34,817 nucleotides of DNA. Origin: Candidatus Omnitrophota bacterium. Its GTDB lineage: Bacteria > Omnitrophota > Gorgyraeia > Duberdicusellales > 4484-171. The translations under genes and the position numbers were made by a program. The stretch's first letter is position 1, and every line of letters begins with the position of its first letter. Below are positions 1-8,152 of the stretch, one piece after another. The stretch lies in NCBI GenBank assembly GCA_023819525.1, contig JAMWCT010000004.1:1-34817 (forward strand), written 5' to 3'. The notes below the pieces were generated by a model. That model searched no databases, was not told the DNA's origin, and worked only from the letters and a program-made list of their open reading frames with translations.

Positions 1-6
1 ATACTA

Positions 7-40
7 CCCCTTTCCACTTACGAAGTGGAAAATAAAGGGG
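7..40. repeat. Long hairpin / palindrome at window start
   Basis: An inner perfect 9-bp stem, TTTCCACTT (11-19) with AAGTGGAAA (23-31), closes on an ACG loop and is enclosed by CCCC (7-10) and GGGG (37-40). It could be the terminator of a gene lying left of the window, although no T-run follows it, or a dispersed hairpin element. A degraded relative of its core (TTTCCAC, then TACGAAGT) occurs at 34594-34618, and a weaker one at 27697-27715, which favours a repeat family. Confidence 0.6.
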
Positions 41-93
41 TTAAAATTGGGTATGATGCGCCTAAAATAAGTCCTATTAAATCTAAAAAGTAT

Positions 94-122
94 TTGACTT
101 TTAGATGAATAACTTGTAAAAT
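94..122 (+). promoter_or_regulatory. Probable promoter of the dtxR-feoAB operon
   Basis: TTGACT (94-99) and TAAAAT (117-122) are separated by 17 bp, a good housekeeping sigma match. The predicted start near 129 leaves a leader of about 40 nt before the ATG at 169, inside which a candidate operator lies. Confidence 0.55.
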
Positions 123-163
123 AAAGTTAGATATATTTAACTTTGTTATATAAAACTAACTTT
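123..163. promoter_or_regulatory. Candidate metalloregulator operator (inverted repeat)
   Basis: AAAGTTAG (123-130) and CTAACTTT (156-163) form a perfect 8-bp inverted repeat, and a second nested half-site pair, AAGTTA and TAACTT, occurs at 124-144. The repeats cover the predicted transcription start of an operon whose first gene is a DtxR/MntR-family repressor, so autoregulation by metal is the natural inference. The spacing is wider than in classical DtxR boxes. An RNA stem is the alternative reading. Confidence 0.4.
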
Positions 164-168
164 AAAAT

Positions 169-615
169 ATGAAAGGTCAATTGAGTTCTAATATTGAGGA
201 TTATCTTGAAACAATAGTTATACTTAGTAATCAAAACAAAGCAGTAAGAGTCAAAGATATCGCAAAAAAAATGGATGTTACTATGCCATCAGTGCATTCT
301 GCATTGTGTATTTTAAAAGCTCAAAAACTTATAAATCACCAAAAGTATGGCTATGTTGAGTTAACTGAAAAAGGTCAGATTATTGGCAGCAAAATCTATC
401 GCGTCCATAAGAAACTTACTGAATTTTTAACAGAGGTTCTTAACATAGATGACAAAGTTGCAGAAAAAGATGCTTGCGAATTGGAGCATTGTATAAGTTC
501 TAAAACTTTAGAGAAACTAGTGGCATTTTTAGAATTTTTAAAAGTACATCAGAGCTCTAAAAATCAAAATTTGATTTGTGGGTTTGTCAAGTTTTTAGAA
601 AAGAAAAGAAAATGA
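169..615 (+). CDS. DtxR/MntR-family metal-dependent transcriptional regulator
   Basis: This 148-residue protein has the N-terminal winged helix typical of DtxR regulators (residues about 6-65, including VKDIAKKMDVTMPSVHSAL) followed by the dimerisation and metal-binding helices (about 66-145, with the family-like stretch DACELEHCIS). It lacks the C-terminal SH3-like domain of full-length DtxR and so resembles MntR or short IdeR forms. The protein should repress the iron-uptake genes downstream when Fe2+ or Mn2+ is bound. Its stop overlaps the feoA start (ATGA), so the three genes form one operon. No Shine-Dalgarno sequence is visible before the ATG. Whether iron or manganese is sensed cannot be told from sequence; the feo context argues for iron. 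Confidence 0.85.
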   Translation: MKGQLSSNIEDYLETIVILSNQNKAVRVKDIAKKMDVTMPSVHSALCILKAQKLINHQKYGYVELTEKGQIIGSKIYRVHKKLTEFLTEVLNIDDKVAEKDACELEHCISSKTLEKLVAFLEFLKVHQSSKNQNLICGFVKFLEKKRK

Positions 616-848
616 AAACAAAAACCGACGTTACTCAATTAAACGAAGGTCAAAAAGCAAAAGTTGTTGAAATTCATGGTGGATGTGGATTAATTAAAAA
701 GTTAGACACTCTTGGTATAAGGCCTGGGGTGGAAATAAAAAAAATTGGTTCACAAATTTTGAAAGGTCCGCAGATATTAAAGATAGCCAATACTTATGTT
801 GCGATTGGTTTTGGAATGGCAAAAAAAATTATTGTAGAAAAAATTTGA
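612..848 (+). CDS. feoA: FeoA, ferrous iron transport accessory protein
   Basis: A 78-residue SH3-like FeoA domain protein, with the characteristic GxGLIKKLDTLGIRPG stretch in the middle and the C-terminal end YVAIGFGMAKKIIV. FeoA is a small cytosolic partner of the FeoB transporter. I start it at the ATG at 612, which overlaps the TGA of the regulator gene; an in-frame extension upstream to 576 would run inside that gene and adds non-homologous residues. Its TGA (846-848) overlaps the feoB ATG, indicating translational coupling. Confidence 0.88.
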   Translation: MKTKTDVTQLNEGQKAKVVEIHGGCGLIKKLDTLGIRPGVEIKKIGSQILKGPQILKIANTYVAIGFGMAKKIIVEKI

Positions 849-2542
849 TGAAAAGGGTATTTTTAATAGGAAATCCAAATGTTGGTAAAAGTGCGCTCTT
901 TTCTCGCTTAACTGGTATAGATGTTATTTGTTCAAATTATCCGGGCACAACAGTTGAATATTGTAAAGGTTATATAAAAGCTGGCGATGAAAAGATTGAA
1001 GTTATAGATGTTCCGGGAACTTATTCTCTTTACGCCACTTCAAAAGCCGAAGAAGTTGCTGTTAAGATGTTGGAGGAAGGCGCGGATATAGTAATTAATA
1101 TAGTTGATTCTACAAATTTAGAGAGGAATCTTAACCTTACTTTACAATTGCTAAAAAAAAATATTCCGGTTATCGTTGCTTTAAATTTTTGGGATGAAAC
1201 AAAACATAAAGGTATATCAATAGATGTTAAAGAACTTGAAAAACTACTTGGGGTGCCTGTTGTTGCAACATGTGCAAGGACTGGTGAAGGCATAAAGGAA
1301 CTTATAGATAGATTAAAAGAGGCAAGATCAAAAACTTATGAATTTGTTGAAGAAGAAAAATGGAAAGAAATAGGAAAGATAATCAATCGTGTTCAAAAAT
1401 TATCCCATAAACACCACACTTTTCTCGATCAACTTTCAGAAATTTCCATAAGGCCATTAACAGGAATTCTTTTTGCTTTAATAGTTTTGTATATCACATT
1501 TAAGATAGTTAGGTTTATCGCTGAAGGGTTAATTTTATTAATTGAGCCGATATTTAATGAATATTATGTTCCATTTATTAGTAATATAGTTGAAAAAACA
1601 ATTCCTATAAAATTTTTGCAGGATTTATTATTAGGCACAACGCATAAGGTTATGGAGTCATTTGGTCTGCTAACCACAGGTCTTTATATTCCTTTTGTTG
1701 CGGTTTTACCATATATACTCTCATTTTATATTGTTTTAGGTTTTTTAGAAGACATAGGGTACTTGCCACGCGTAGGGGTTTTGCTAGATGTTTTTTTGCA
1801 CAGAATAGGTGTTCATGGTTATACTTCTATACCTATACTTTTAGGATTTGGTTGTAAAGTTCCGGGCATGCTTGCTACTAGAATTTTAGAAACAGAAAGA
1901 GAAAAAATGATTGCTACTGCTTTAATCTTAATGATGTCCCCGTGTATGCCACAAACAGCAATGATAATAAGTTTAGTTAGTCCTTATGGGATAAGATATC
2001 TTTTTTTAATATTTTCAATTTTATTTTTTATCGCAATAATAAATGGATTTATTCTACATAAAATTCTTAAAGGTGAAACTCCAGAACTTTTCGTTGAAAT
2101 TCCTCCGTATAGGTTACCATATATCCCAACATTGATTAAAAAACTATGGATAAGACTAAAAGCATTTTTGCAAGAAGCAGTCCCAATGATAATTTTTGGT
2201 GTATTTATTGCAGGTGTGCTTGATATTTTTGGAATAACAAATTTTATCGCTAAAATCTTTGGCAAGCCTTTAATATGGCTGTTTGGTCTTCCTAAAGAAA
2301 TAGTTCCTGTAATGATATTAGGTTTTTTAAGAAAAGACGTTTCTATCGCGCTACTTACACCTTTTAATCTTAATATAAAACAAATTTTGATCGCTTCTGT
2401 ATTTATGGTTTTATATTTGCCTTGCATTGCTACATTTTTTACTTTACTAAAAGAGATGGGGCCAAAAAGAACAGCAAAAATTATTTTTTTAATGTTATTT
2501 ACCGCAATATTTGTCAGTGCGTTACTTAATTTAGTTCTTTAA
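848..2542 (+). CDS. feoB: FeoB, GTP-gated ferrous iron transporter
   Basis: A polytopic inner-membrane protein of 564 residues importing Fe2+. The N-terminal G domain shows G1 GNPNVGKS (8-15), G2 NYPGTT, G3 DVPG, a G4 of the form NxxD (NFWD) and a G5-like TCARTGEG. Two gate-type membrane modules follow, the first containing GFGCKVPG, equivalent to the cysteine-bearing GFGCNVPA of classical FeoB. The usual second element (SCSARLP-like) is replaced by MSPCMPQTAM. At 564 residues it is much shorter than E. coli FeoB and close to compact forms, mainly through a shortened linker after the G domain. The ATG at 848 is preferred over the TTG three bases upstream. It sits last in the regulator-feoA-feoB operon. 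Confidence 0.9.
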   Translation: MKRVFLIGNPNVGKSALFSRLTGIDVICSNYPGTTVEYCKGYIKAGDEKIEVIDVPGTYSLYATSKAEEVAVKMLEEGADIVINIVDSTNLERNLNLTLQLLKKNIPVIVALNFWDETKHKGISIDVKELEKLLGVPVVATCARTGEGIKELIDRLKEARSKTYEFVEEEKWKEIGKIINRVQKLSHKHHTFLDQLSEISIRPLTGILFALIVLYITFKIVRFIAEGLILLIEPIFNEYYVPFISNIVEKTIPIKFLQDLLLGTTHKVMESFGLLTTGLYIPFVAVLPYILSFYIVLGFLEDIGYLPRVGVLLDVFLHRIGVHGYTSIPILLGFGCKVPGMLATRILETEREKMIATALILMMSPCMPQTAMIISLVSPYGIRYLFLIFSILFFIAIINGFILHKILKGETPELFVEIPPYRLPYIPTLIKKLWIRLKAFLQEAVPMIIFGVFIAGVLDIFGITNFIAKIFGKPLIWLFGLPKEIVPVMILGFLRKDVSIALLTPFNLNIKQILIASVFMVLYLPCIATFFTLLKEMGPKRTAKIIFLMLFTAIFVSALLNLVL

Positions 2543-2637
2543 AAAAGTCAATAAACTAAAAATATTTCTAAATTGATTATAGTTTAATAAATTGTGAAAA
2601 TTTTTAAAAAGTTCTTTTTAATTTTCTTTAAACCTTT

Positions 2638-2652
2638 AGAGACACGATCTCT
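2638..2652. other. Small hairpin after feoB
   Basis: AGAGA and TCTCT flank a 5-nt loop in the 179-bp gap after feoB. The stem is short and has no T-run directly behind it, so a terminator role is doubtful. Confidence 0.2.
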
Positions 2653-2685
2653 CTTCCTATTTCCGTTGCCTAAATTTAAAGCTTC

Positions 2686-2713
2686 TTGACAGAATAAAAA
2701 AAAGTGATATCGT
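2686..2713 (+). promoter_or_regulatory. Probable promoter of the receiver-STAS pair
   Basis: A consensus TTGACA (2686-2691) is followed after 16 bp by TATCGT (2708-2713). A start near 2720 would place the ATG at 2722 almost at the mRNA 5' end, giving a leaderless transcript. TATAAA at 2713-2718 is better as a -10 but its 21-bp spacing is too long. Confidence 0.4.
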
Positions 2714-2721
2714 ATAAATTG

Positions 2722-3108
2722 ATGGAGAATACTCCTTCCAAAAAAATATTAGTTGTTGATGATGATGAGGTTGTTTTGAATAGTTTAACAGAGATTTTAA
2801 GACGCGCTAACTTTGAAGTTTTTTCAACAATCAGTGGCTACCAAGCCATAAAACTTGCAGAAGAAAACTTACCTGATGTTATTATTTTAGACATTATCCT
2901 TCCAGATATAGATGGAGGAGAAGTTGCGTTTACTCTTTCAAAAAAGCCTCAAACCTCTAACATTCCGATAATATTTTTAACAGGAATTTTAAAAAAAGGA
3001 GAAGAAGAATTAATAAAAAAAAGTGGAAAACATTATGTTTTAGCAAAGCCAGTGACAGCTAATGAGATATTGACTATGATAAATAAAGTAATCGGTGATA
3101 ATCAATGA
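2722..3108 (+). CDS. Single-domain response regulator (receiver protein)
   Basis: 128 residues forming only a CheY-like receiver domain: acidic pair D13/D14, phosphoacceptor D57 in IILDIILPDIDG, T87 in IIFLTG and K109 in the AKP motif are all present, so it should be phosphorylatable. No output domain follows. I choose the ATG at 2722; a GTG at 2704 would overlap the promoter and add six residues that do not belong to the domain. Its stop overlaps the start of a STAS gene (ATGA), and a receiver with a STAS partner is a common switching pair. No histidine kinase is present in the window. Confidence 0.85.
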   Translation: MENTPSKKILVVDDDEVVLNSLTEILRRANFEVFSTISGYQAIKLAEENLPDVIILDIILPDIDGGEVAFTLSKKPQTSNIPIIFLTGILKKGEEELIKKSGKHYVLAKPVTANEILTMINKVIGDNQ

Positions 3109-3473
3109 ATCTTAATGTTACAGTTAGTAAAAAGGAAGAAGGGGTTTTCATTTTAAAATTAATTGGCTCTCTTGAAACAGATACATATTTAGAATTAGAA
3201 AAAGTTGCCCTACCACTAATTAATTCTTCTATTAAAGCTATAATATTAGATATGAAAGATTTGGATTATATAAGTAGTTTGGGTTTAAGTGCTATATTTA
3301 AGATTAAGGCTGCTTTAGAAAAAAATAAAGCAGTTCTATTAATAACAAATCTAAAACCTAAAATACATCAAGTTTTTAATCTTATAAAAGCCTTACCTGA
3401 ATCCCTTTTTGAGACCATGCAAGAAGCAGATGAGTATCTTGACAAATTCCTTTCTGACATTGAAAAAGAGTAA
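3105..3473 (+). CDS. STAS-domain anti-sigma factor antagonist-like protein
   Basis: A 122-residue SpoIIAA/RsbV-type STAS domain. The hallmark segment is LDYISSLGLSAIF (53-65), where S58 aligns with the serine phosphorylated in SpoIIAA, so regulation by phosphorylation remains possible. Translation is coupled to the receiver gene by a 4-nt overlap. In known systems such proteins bind an anti-sigma kinase and release a sigma factor, but no kinase or sigma gene is visible here, so its partner is unknown. It may instead relay a signal from the receiver protein. Confidence 0.8.
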   Translation: MNLNVTVSKKEEGVFILKLIGSLETDTYLELEKVALPLINSSIKAIILDMKDLDYISSLGLSAIFKIKAALEKNKAVLLITNLKPKIHQVFNLIKALPESLFETMQEADEYLDKFLSDIEKE

Positions 3474-3540
3474 TTTCAAATAAATTCTCACCACCCAATG
3501 ACTTAAAATTCTTAGTTTTTTTAAAACTCTATTAACTTTC

Positions 3541-3568
3541 TTGACAGCTAATATTTTTCTGATATAGT
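3541..3568 (+). promoter_or_regulatory. Promoter of the purSQL operon
   Basis: TTGACA (3541-3546), a 16-bp spacer and TATAGT (3563-3568). The predicted start near 3575 gives a leader of about 47 nt carrying an AAAGGAG Shine-Dalgarno sequence before purS. I see no purine riboswitch fold in this short leader. Confidence 0.6.
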
Positions 3569-3621
3569 TAAGAAAATATTTTGTTAGCAAAATAAAAACA
3601 GGTTAAATAAAAGGAGTTTTT

Positions 3622-3864
3622 ATGGTTGAGGCAGAAATTTATATTACACTTAAAAAAGATCTTGCAGATCCACAAGGTATTACAATAAAACGCGCATTAG
3701 AGGCTTTGGGATACAAAAATGTTGAAAAGGTGGGTATGGGTAAATTAATAATTATTAATTTAAATTGCGATGACAAAATAGAGGCTGAAAAACAGATACG
3801 ACAGATGTGCGAAAGACTTTTAGCTAACCCTATAATTGAAGATTATAGTTTCAAAATAAAATAA
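3622..3864 (+). CDS. purS: PurS, FGAM synthase small subunit
   Basis: An 80-residue PurS protein, with the family pattern of an N-terminal beta strand ([15 protein letters not shown]), a central region ([17 protein letters not shown]) and a C-terminal NPIIEDYSF. PurS assembles with PurQ and small-type PurL into formylglycinamidine ribonucleotide synthase of de novo purine synthesis. It has one of the few strong Shine-Dalgarno sequences of the window and is the first gene of the operon. The purQ ATG follows after 14 bp. Confidence 0.92.
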   Translation: MVEAEIYITLKKDLADPQGITIKRALEALGYKNVEKVGMGKLIIINLNCDDKIEAEKQIRQMCERLLANPIIEDYSFKIK

Positions 3865-3878
3865 AAATATTGGTCAAT

Positions 3879-4577
3879 ATGAAATTTGGAGTGGTGGTTT
3901 TTCCTGGTTCTAATTGCGATCAAGATTGTTTCTATGTGATAAAGAATATTTTAAATAAGCCTGTTGAATATCTTTGGCATCAATCAACAGAAATAAATAA
4001 TTTTGATTGCATAATATTGCCAGGGGGATTTAGTTATGGAGATTATTTAAGGGCAGGTGCTATTGCAAGATTTTCTCCTATAATGAGATCTATTTATGAT
4101 TTTGTAGAGAAGGGAAAATTGGTAATTGGCATTTGTAATGGTTTCCAGATATTGCTTGAGGCAGGTTTACTTTCTGGTGCAATGATAAGAAATGAGAATT
4201 GTCGTTTTATATGTAAATATGTTTATATAAGGGTTGAGAATACTAATACACCTTTTACAAATTTATGTAAGACAAACCAAGTTTTAAAAATTCCAATAGC
4301 CCACAATGAAGGTAATTACTATATTGATACAGAAGGTTTAGAAGAATTAAAAAAAAATAATCAGATTGTTTTTCGTTATTGTGATAAAAGCGGAGAGGTT
4401 AGTAAAATTCATAATCCAAATGGTGCAATAGATAATATTTCTGGAATAATAAATAAAAAAGGTAATGTTTTAGGTTTAATGCCACATCCTGAAAGAAGTT
4501 CAGAAAAGTTATTAAGCTCCACTGATGGTCTTTTGATTTTTAAATCAATCATAAATTGGATAGAAAATAAGCTTTAA
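3879..4577 (+). CDS. purQ: PurQ, FGAM synthase glutamine amidotransferase subunit
   Basis: A class I glutamine amidotransferase of 232 residues that supplies ammonia to PurL. The start region [15 protein letters not shown] is typical, the nucleophile lies in GICNGFQ, and the His/Glu of the triad is in MPHPERS near the C-terminus. I use the ATG at 3879, not the TTG at 3870, since family members begin with the MKFGVV-type strand. No Shine-Dalgarno sequence is seen. Located between purS and purL, so all three subunits are made together. Confidence 0.93.
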   Translation: MKFGVVVFPGSNCDQDCFYVIKNILNKPVEYLWHQSTEINNFDCIILPGGFSYGDYLRAGAIARFSPIMRSIYDFVEKGKLVIGICNGFQILLEAGLLSGAMIRNENCRFICKYVYIRVENTNTPFTNLCKTNQVLKIPIAHNEGNYYIDTEGLEELKKNNQIVFRYCDKSGEVSKIHNPNGAIDNISGIINKKGNVLGLMPHPERSSEKLLSSTDGLLIFKSIINWIENKL

Positions 4578-4586
4578 TTTTAAAAT

Positions 4587-6794
4587 ATGATAAAACCACA
4601 TATATACAAATCTTTAGGCCTTGCAACCCCTCAATATAAAAAAATATTAGAAATACTAAAAAGAGAACCAACACCTACTGAATTAGCTATTTTTTCTGTA
4701 GAGTGGTCTGAACACTGCGGATATTGTTCTTCAAAGAAACTACTTAAATTATTGCCAAAAAAAGGTAAAGCAAAAACCTTAATTGGCGAAGATGCAGGAG
4801 GAGTAGTTATAGATAAAAATTTAGCAATTGTTTTTAAAATGGAAAGTCACAACCACCCTTCACAAGTAGAACCCCATCAAGGAGCGGCAACTGGTGTAGG
4901 CGGTATTATTAGAGATATTTTTACTTGTGGGGCAAGGCCTATTGCTTTACTTGATTCTTTACGTTTCGGTCCTATAAATAAAGCTTATAATCGTTATATA
5001 TTTAAAGGTGTTGTTGATGGAATACAGTTTTATGGAAATTGTGTAGGCGTGCCAACAGTAGGCGGAGAAATTTATTTTGAGAAATGCTATAGTGGAAATT
5101 GTCTTGTAAATGTAATGTGTATAGGAGTAGTTGATCCAGAAAAAGTAGTTAGAGCAAAAGCAGAAGGCGTTGGTAATTCTCTTATTTATGCCGGGGCTAG
5201 CACTGGTAGGGATGGTATTGGTGGATGTAGCGTTTTGGCTTCATGCGAATTTAAGGAAAAAGATGAAAAAAGACCTACAGTTCAAATTGGTGATCCCTTT
5301 ATGGAAAAATGTCTTATTGAAGCAACATTGGAGGCTTTAGAGACGGGCGATATCGTTGGGATAAAGGATATGGGAGCAGCAGGGCTTACTTGTTCAATAA
5401 GTGAGATGGTAGCTACAGGAGATGTAGGAGCCCAGATAGAACTCGAGCGTGTTCCTTTGCGTCAGAAGAATTTAGAGCCTTGGGAGATAATGATGTCTGA
5501 GTCGCAGGAACGAATGCTTATGTGCGTTAAAGAAGGTAAAGAAAAAAAAATAAAAAAAATTTTTCAAAAATGGGGCCTTAATGCAGAAGTCATTGGCAAA
5601 ATCACGAATACAAAATTTATAGATATTAAATATAAAAATCAAACAGTTGCAAAAATTCCGGCAAAATCACTTGTAAATGCACCTCTATATAATCGTAAAG
5701 CTGAAAAACCAAAATACTTAAAAATCCTACGAAGTTTAAATCTAAAAAAAATTTCAAAAATAAAAAATTATAATAAAATTTTGCTTACTTTGTTAGGTTC
5801 AGAAAATATTTGTAGTAAAAAATGGGTATATGAGCAATATGATCATATGGTTCAAACAAATACAGTCATATTACCCGGTTCTGATGCAGCAGTTTTAAAA
5901 TTAAAAGGAACAAATAAAGCGATTGCAGCAACAACTGATTGCAATAGTCGTTATTGTTTTGTAAATCCATATAGAGGTGCTCAAATTGCAGTAGCAGAGG
6001 CGGCAAGGAATTTAGTTTGTAGTGGAGCAGAACCTTTGGCAGTTACTGATTGTTTAAATTTCGGAAATCCAAATAATCCAACCGTTTTTTGGGAGTTTAA
6101 AAATTGTATAAAGGGTATAGCGAGTGCCTGTAAATATTTTAATTTAGCGGTTGTAAGCGGGAATGTTTCTTTTTATAATGAAAGCCCAAAAGGAAGAGTT
6201 TATCCAACACCTATAATAGGTATGATTGGAGTTATATATGATGTAGGAAAAGCCACCTCTCATTATTTTAAAAAAGAAGATGATGTAATAATTCTTTTAG
6301 GAGTTTGCAAAAACGAGCTAGGTGCGAGTGAATATTTATCAAAAATTTATAAGGTATTTAGTGGAGATGCGCCAAGTTTAGATTTAGCTTTAGAGAAAGC
6401 CGTCCAAAAAACAACATTGGAAAGTATAAGTAGAAGTTTAGTTAGTTCAGCGCATGATTGTTCAGAAGGAGGACTTGCGGTTGCACTTGCTGAATGTTGT
6501 ATATTTGATAAAGAAAATATGATAGGGGCTATTATTTATGGATTAGATTTTAATATTCGAGAAGATGCTTTGCTTTTTGGTGAGACACAATCAAGGATAA
6601 TAATTTCTTGTCCAAAAAATTCAGTTGAGCATATAAGAAAAATTGCGCAAAAAAATAACGCACCATTTAAAGTGATTGGTAAAACAGGTGGGAAAAATTT
6701 AATTATTTATAAAAAAAATAAAGTTTTGTTAGATGTATCATTAGAAAAATTGCATAATAGGTGGTACAATTCTTTAGAAGAAAAAATTATTTAA
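4587..6794 (+). CDS. purL: PurL, FGAM synthase large subunit
   Basis: 735 residues, the length of the small PurL type that requires separate PurS and PurQ, both encoded just upstream. The ATP-dependent synthetase shows WSEHCGYCSSK near the N-terminus, MESHNHPSQVEPHQGAATG with the catalytic and substrate residues, FGNPNNP and the late HDCSEGGLAVALAE motif. The reaction converts FGAR, ATP and glutamine-derived ammonia into FGAM. The gene follows purQ by 9 bp without a Shine-Dalgarno sequence, which fits translational coupling. Nothing appears broken. Confidence 0.95.
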   Translation: MIKPHIYKSLGLATPQYKKILEILKREPTPTELAIFSVEWSEHCGYCSSKKLLKLLPKKGKAKTLIGEDAGGVVIDKNLAIVFKMESHNHPSQVEPHQGAATGVGGIIRDIFTCGARPIALLDSLRFGPINKAYNRYIFKGVVDGIQFYGNCVGVPTVGGEIYFEKCYSGNCLVNVMCIGVVDPEKVVRAKAEGVGNSLIYAGASTGRDGIGGCSVLASCEFKEKDEKRPTVQIGDPFMEKCLIEATLEALETGDIVGIKDMGAAGLTCSISEMVATGDVGAQIELERVPLRQKNLEPWEIMMSESQERMLMCVKEGKEKKIKKIFQKWGLNAEVIGKITNTKFIDIKYKNQTVAKIPAKSLVNAPLYNRKAEKPKYLKILRSLNLKKISKIKNYNKILLTLLGSENICSKKWVYEQYDHMVQTNTVILPGSDAAVLKLKGTNKAIAATTDCNSRYCFVNPYRGAQIAVAEAARNLVCSGAEPLAVTDCLNFGNPNNPTVFWEFKNCIKGIASACKYFNLAVVSGNVSFYNESPKGRVYPTPIIGMIGVIYDVGKATSHYFKKEDDVIILLGVCKNELGASEYLSKIYKVFSGDAPSLDLALEKAVQKTTLESISRSLVSSAHDCSEGGLAVALAECCIFDKENMIGAIIYGLDFNIREDALLFGETQSRIIISCPKNSVEHIRKIAQKNNAPFKVIGKTGGKNLIIYKKNKVLLDVSLEKLHNRWYNSLEEKII

Positions 6795-6813
6795 ATAAAT
6801 TTTATAAGACATT

Positions 6814-6841
6814 TTGACTTTTTAATTATTTATAGTATAAT
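6814..6841 (+). promoter_or_regulatory. Promoter of the TPR-pagL-acetyltransferase-acd operon
   Basis: TTGACT (6814-6819), a 16-bp spacer and a perfect TATAAT (6836-6841). The expected start is near 6848, only about five bases before the ATG at 6853, so the mRNA should be essentially leaderless. Confidence 0.6.
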
Positions 6842-6852
6842 AATTGTCACAT

Positions 6853-8136
6853 ATGAAAATTTTTATTTTCTATATCAGTATTGGATTAATTTTCGAAATA
6901 GTTTTTAGTCCTTTTCTCTTTTGCGACAACTATCAGAAAACTCAAAAACTCTTAGAAACAGAAGAACAACTTTCAGGGGAGGCTCTTTATAAAAGTTATG
7001 TAGGCTATGGCTTAAAAAATTTTGAAGAAGAAAATTTTGAAGAAGCAAAAAAATATTTTTGGAAGGCTTTAAATATAGACCCAACTCAACCAGACGCATA
7101 TGTTAATTTAGGAATAATACATCTATATCAACAAGATTATGAAACTGCTTTACGTCTTTTTTCTGAAGCTGAAAAACTGGCAGCTGATACTTATTCTAAA
7201 AAAGAAGTTCTTTATTATAACCTTGGCCTTTTATATTTTAAAACTAACGAATATAATAAAGCAAAAGAGTATTTCTTAAAGGCTATAGAGATTTATCCAG
7301 ATTTTGGGGAGGCTCTATACTATTTAGGATATTGTTATGATGTAGTTGGGGAGGGAGAGCCTGCCTTAATAAATATAATCAAAGCAAAAAATGCATTTTC
7401 TAGAAACAACCAATCCCAACTTTATCAGAAGGCTTGCGAAGCAATTGAATCCCTAAAAGCAAAATATAATCAAGATACAACAATTCTTGCTCAAAAAATT
7501 TTAGAACAAGCTGAAATAGCGCATGGAGAAAATAGGCTTGAACAAGCCATAAGCCTTCTTGAAGAAAGCATTTTTCTTAATCCAGAAAATAGTAAAGCAT
7601 ATTATATATTAGGTAATATATATTTTGAAAAAGGGGCAACTTATTTAGCGTTAGAGAATTTTAAAAAAGCCGTCTTAATTACACCTACATTCTTTGATGC
7701 AAATTTAAGTATGGGAGAGATTTTGGTTAAACTAAAAAGATACGATGAGGCTTTAGATATATTTAATAAAGTATTAAATCAAGATAAAAATAATATCAGA
7801 GCAAATTATGATTTAGGTCTTTTGTATTCAAAATTAGAAAAACCAAAAGAAGCTGAAAAATATTTTTTGCAAGTAAGAAAATTTTCCCCAGATAGCCCTC
7901 CTAAATCATTAATTAATGTAGAATCCCCCACTCTTAAAGAACAAAAATTAGTTACAACATACACTGATATAAAAATGGGAAAAGCAATTCAAAAAAGTAA
8001 ATCTAAAAGTTTTTATGCTACCTCACAGATGCAAAAAAATAAAGGAATTTTTCATAAAGGTTATTATATAGCAGAGCCAAACCTTAGTTCTAAAGGTAAA
8101 CGCATAAATAAATTTCAAAAGACTTTAGATTATTAA
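6853..8136 (+). CDS. Exported tetratricopeptide-repeat protein
   Basis: A 427-residue protein beginning with a hydrophobic signal-type segment (about residues 2-22) and containing two blocks of TPR repeats, about residues 45-180 and 210-345, with typical spacing (for example DAYVNLGIIHLYQQDYETAL and KAYYILGNIYFEKGATYLAL). A lysine-rich, low-complexity tail without repeats follows (about 350-427). TPRs mediate protein-protein contacts; here probably in the periplasm or at the envelope. The ATG at 6853 is taken over the in-frame TTG at 6844, since the latter lies before the predicted transcription start. No specific function can be named. First gene of the run leading to a PagL-like protein 16 bp downstream. 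Confidence 0.8.
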   Translation: MKIFIFYISIGLIFEIVFSPFLFCDNYQKTQKLLETEEQLSGEALYKSYVGYGLKNFEEENFEEAKKYFWKALNIDPTQPDAYVNLGIIHLYQQDYETALRLFSEAEKLAADTYSKKEVLYYNLGLLYFKTNEYNKAKEYFLKAIEIYPDFGEALYYLGYCYDVVGEGEPALINIIKAKNAFSRNNQSQLYQKACEAIESLKAKYNQDTTILAQKILEQAEIAHGENRLEQAISLLEESIFLNPENSKAYYILGNIYFEKGATYLALENFKKAVLITPTFFDANLSMGEILVKLKRYDEALDIFNKVLNQDKNNIRANYDLGLLYSKLEKPKEAEKYFLQVRKFSPDSPPKSLINVESPTLKEQKLVTTYTDIKMGKAIQKSKSKSFYATSQMQKNKGIFHKGYYIAEPNLSSKGKRINKFQKTLDY

Positions 8137-8152
8137 TCAAAGCGGAGGAGTT

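Noticed and set aside
1984-2427. 147-codon minus-strand frame inside feoB
   Set aside because: Shadow of the feoB coding frame; no motifs, no start signals.
3474-3621. Purine riboswitch upstream of purS
   Set aside because: The transcribed leader is only about 47 nt and shows no purine aptamer core.
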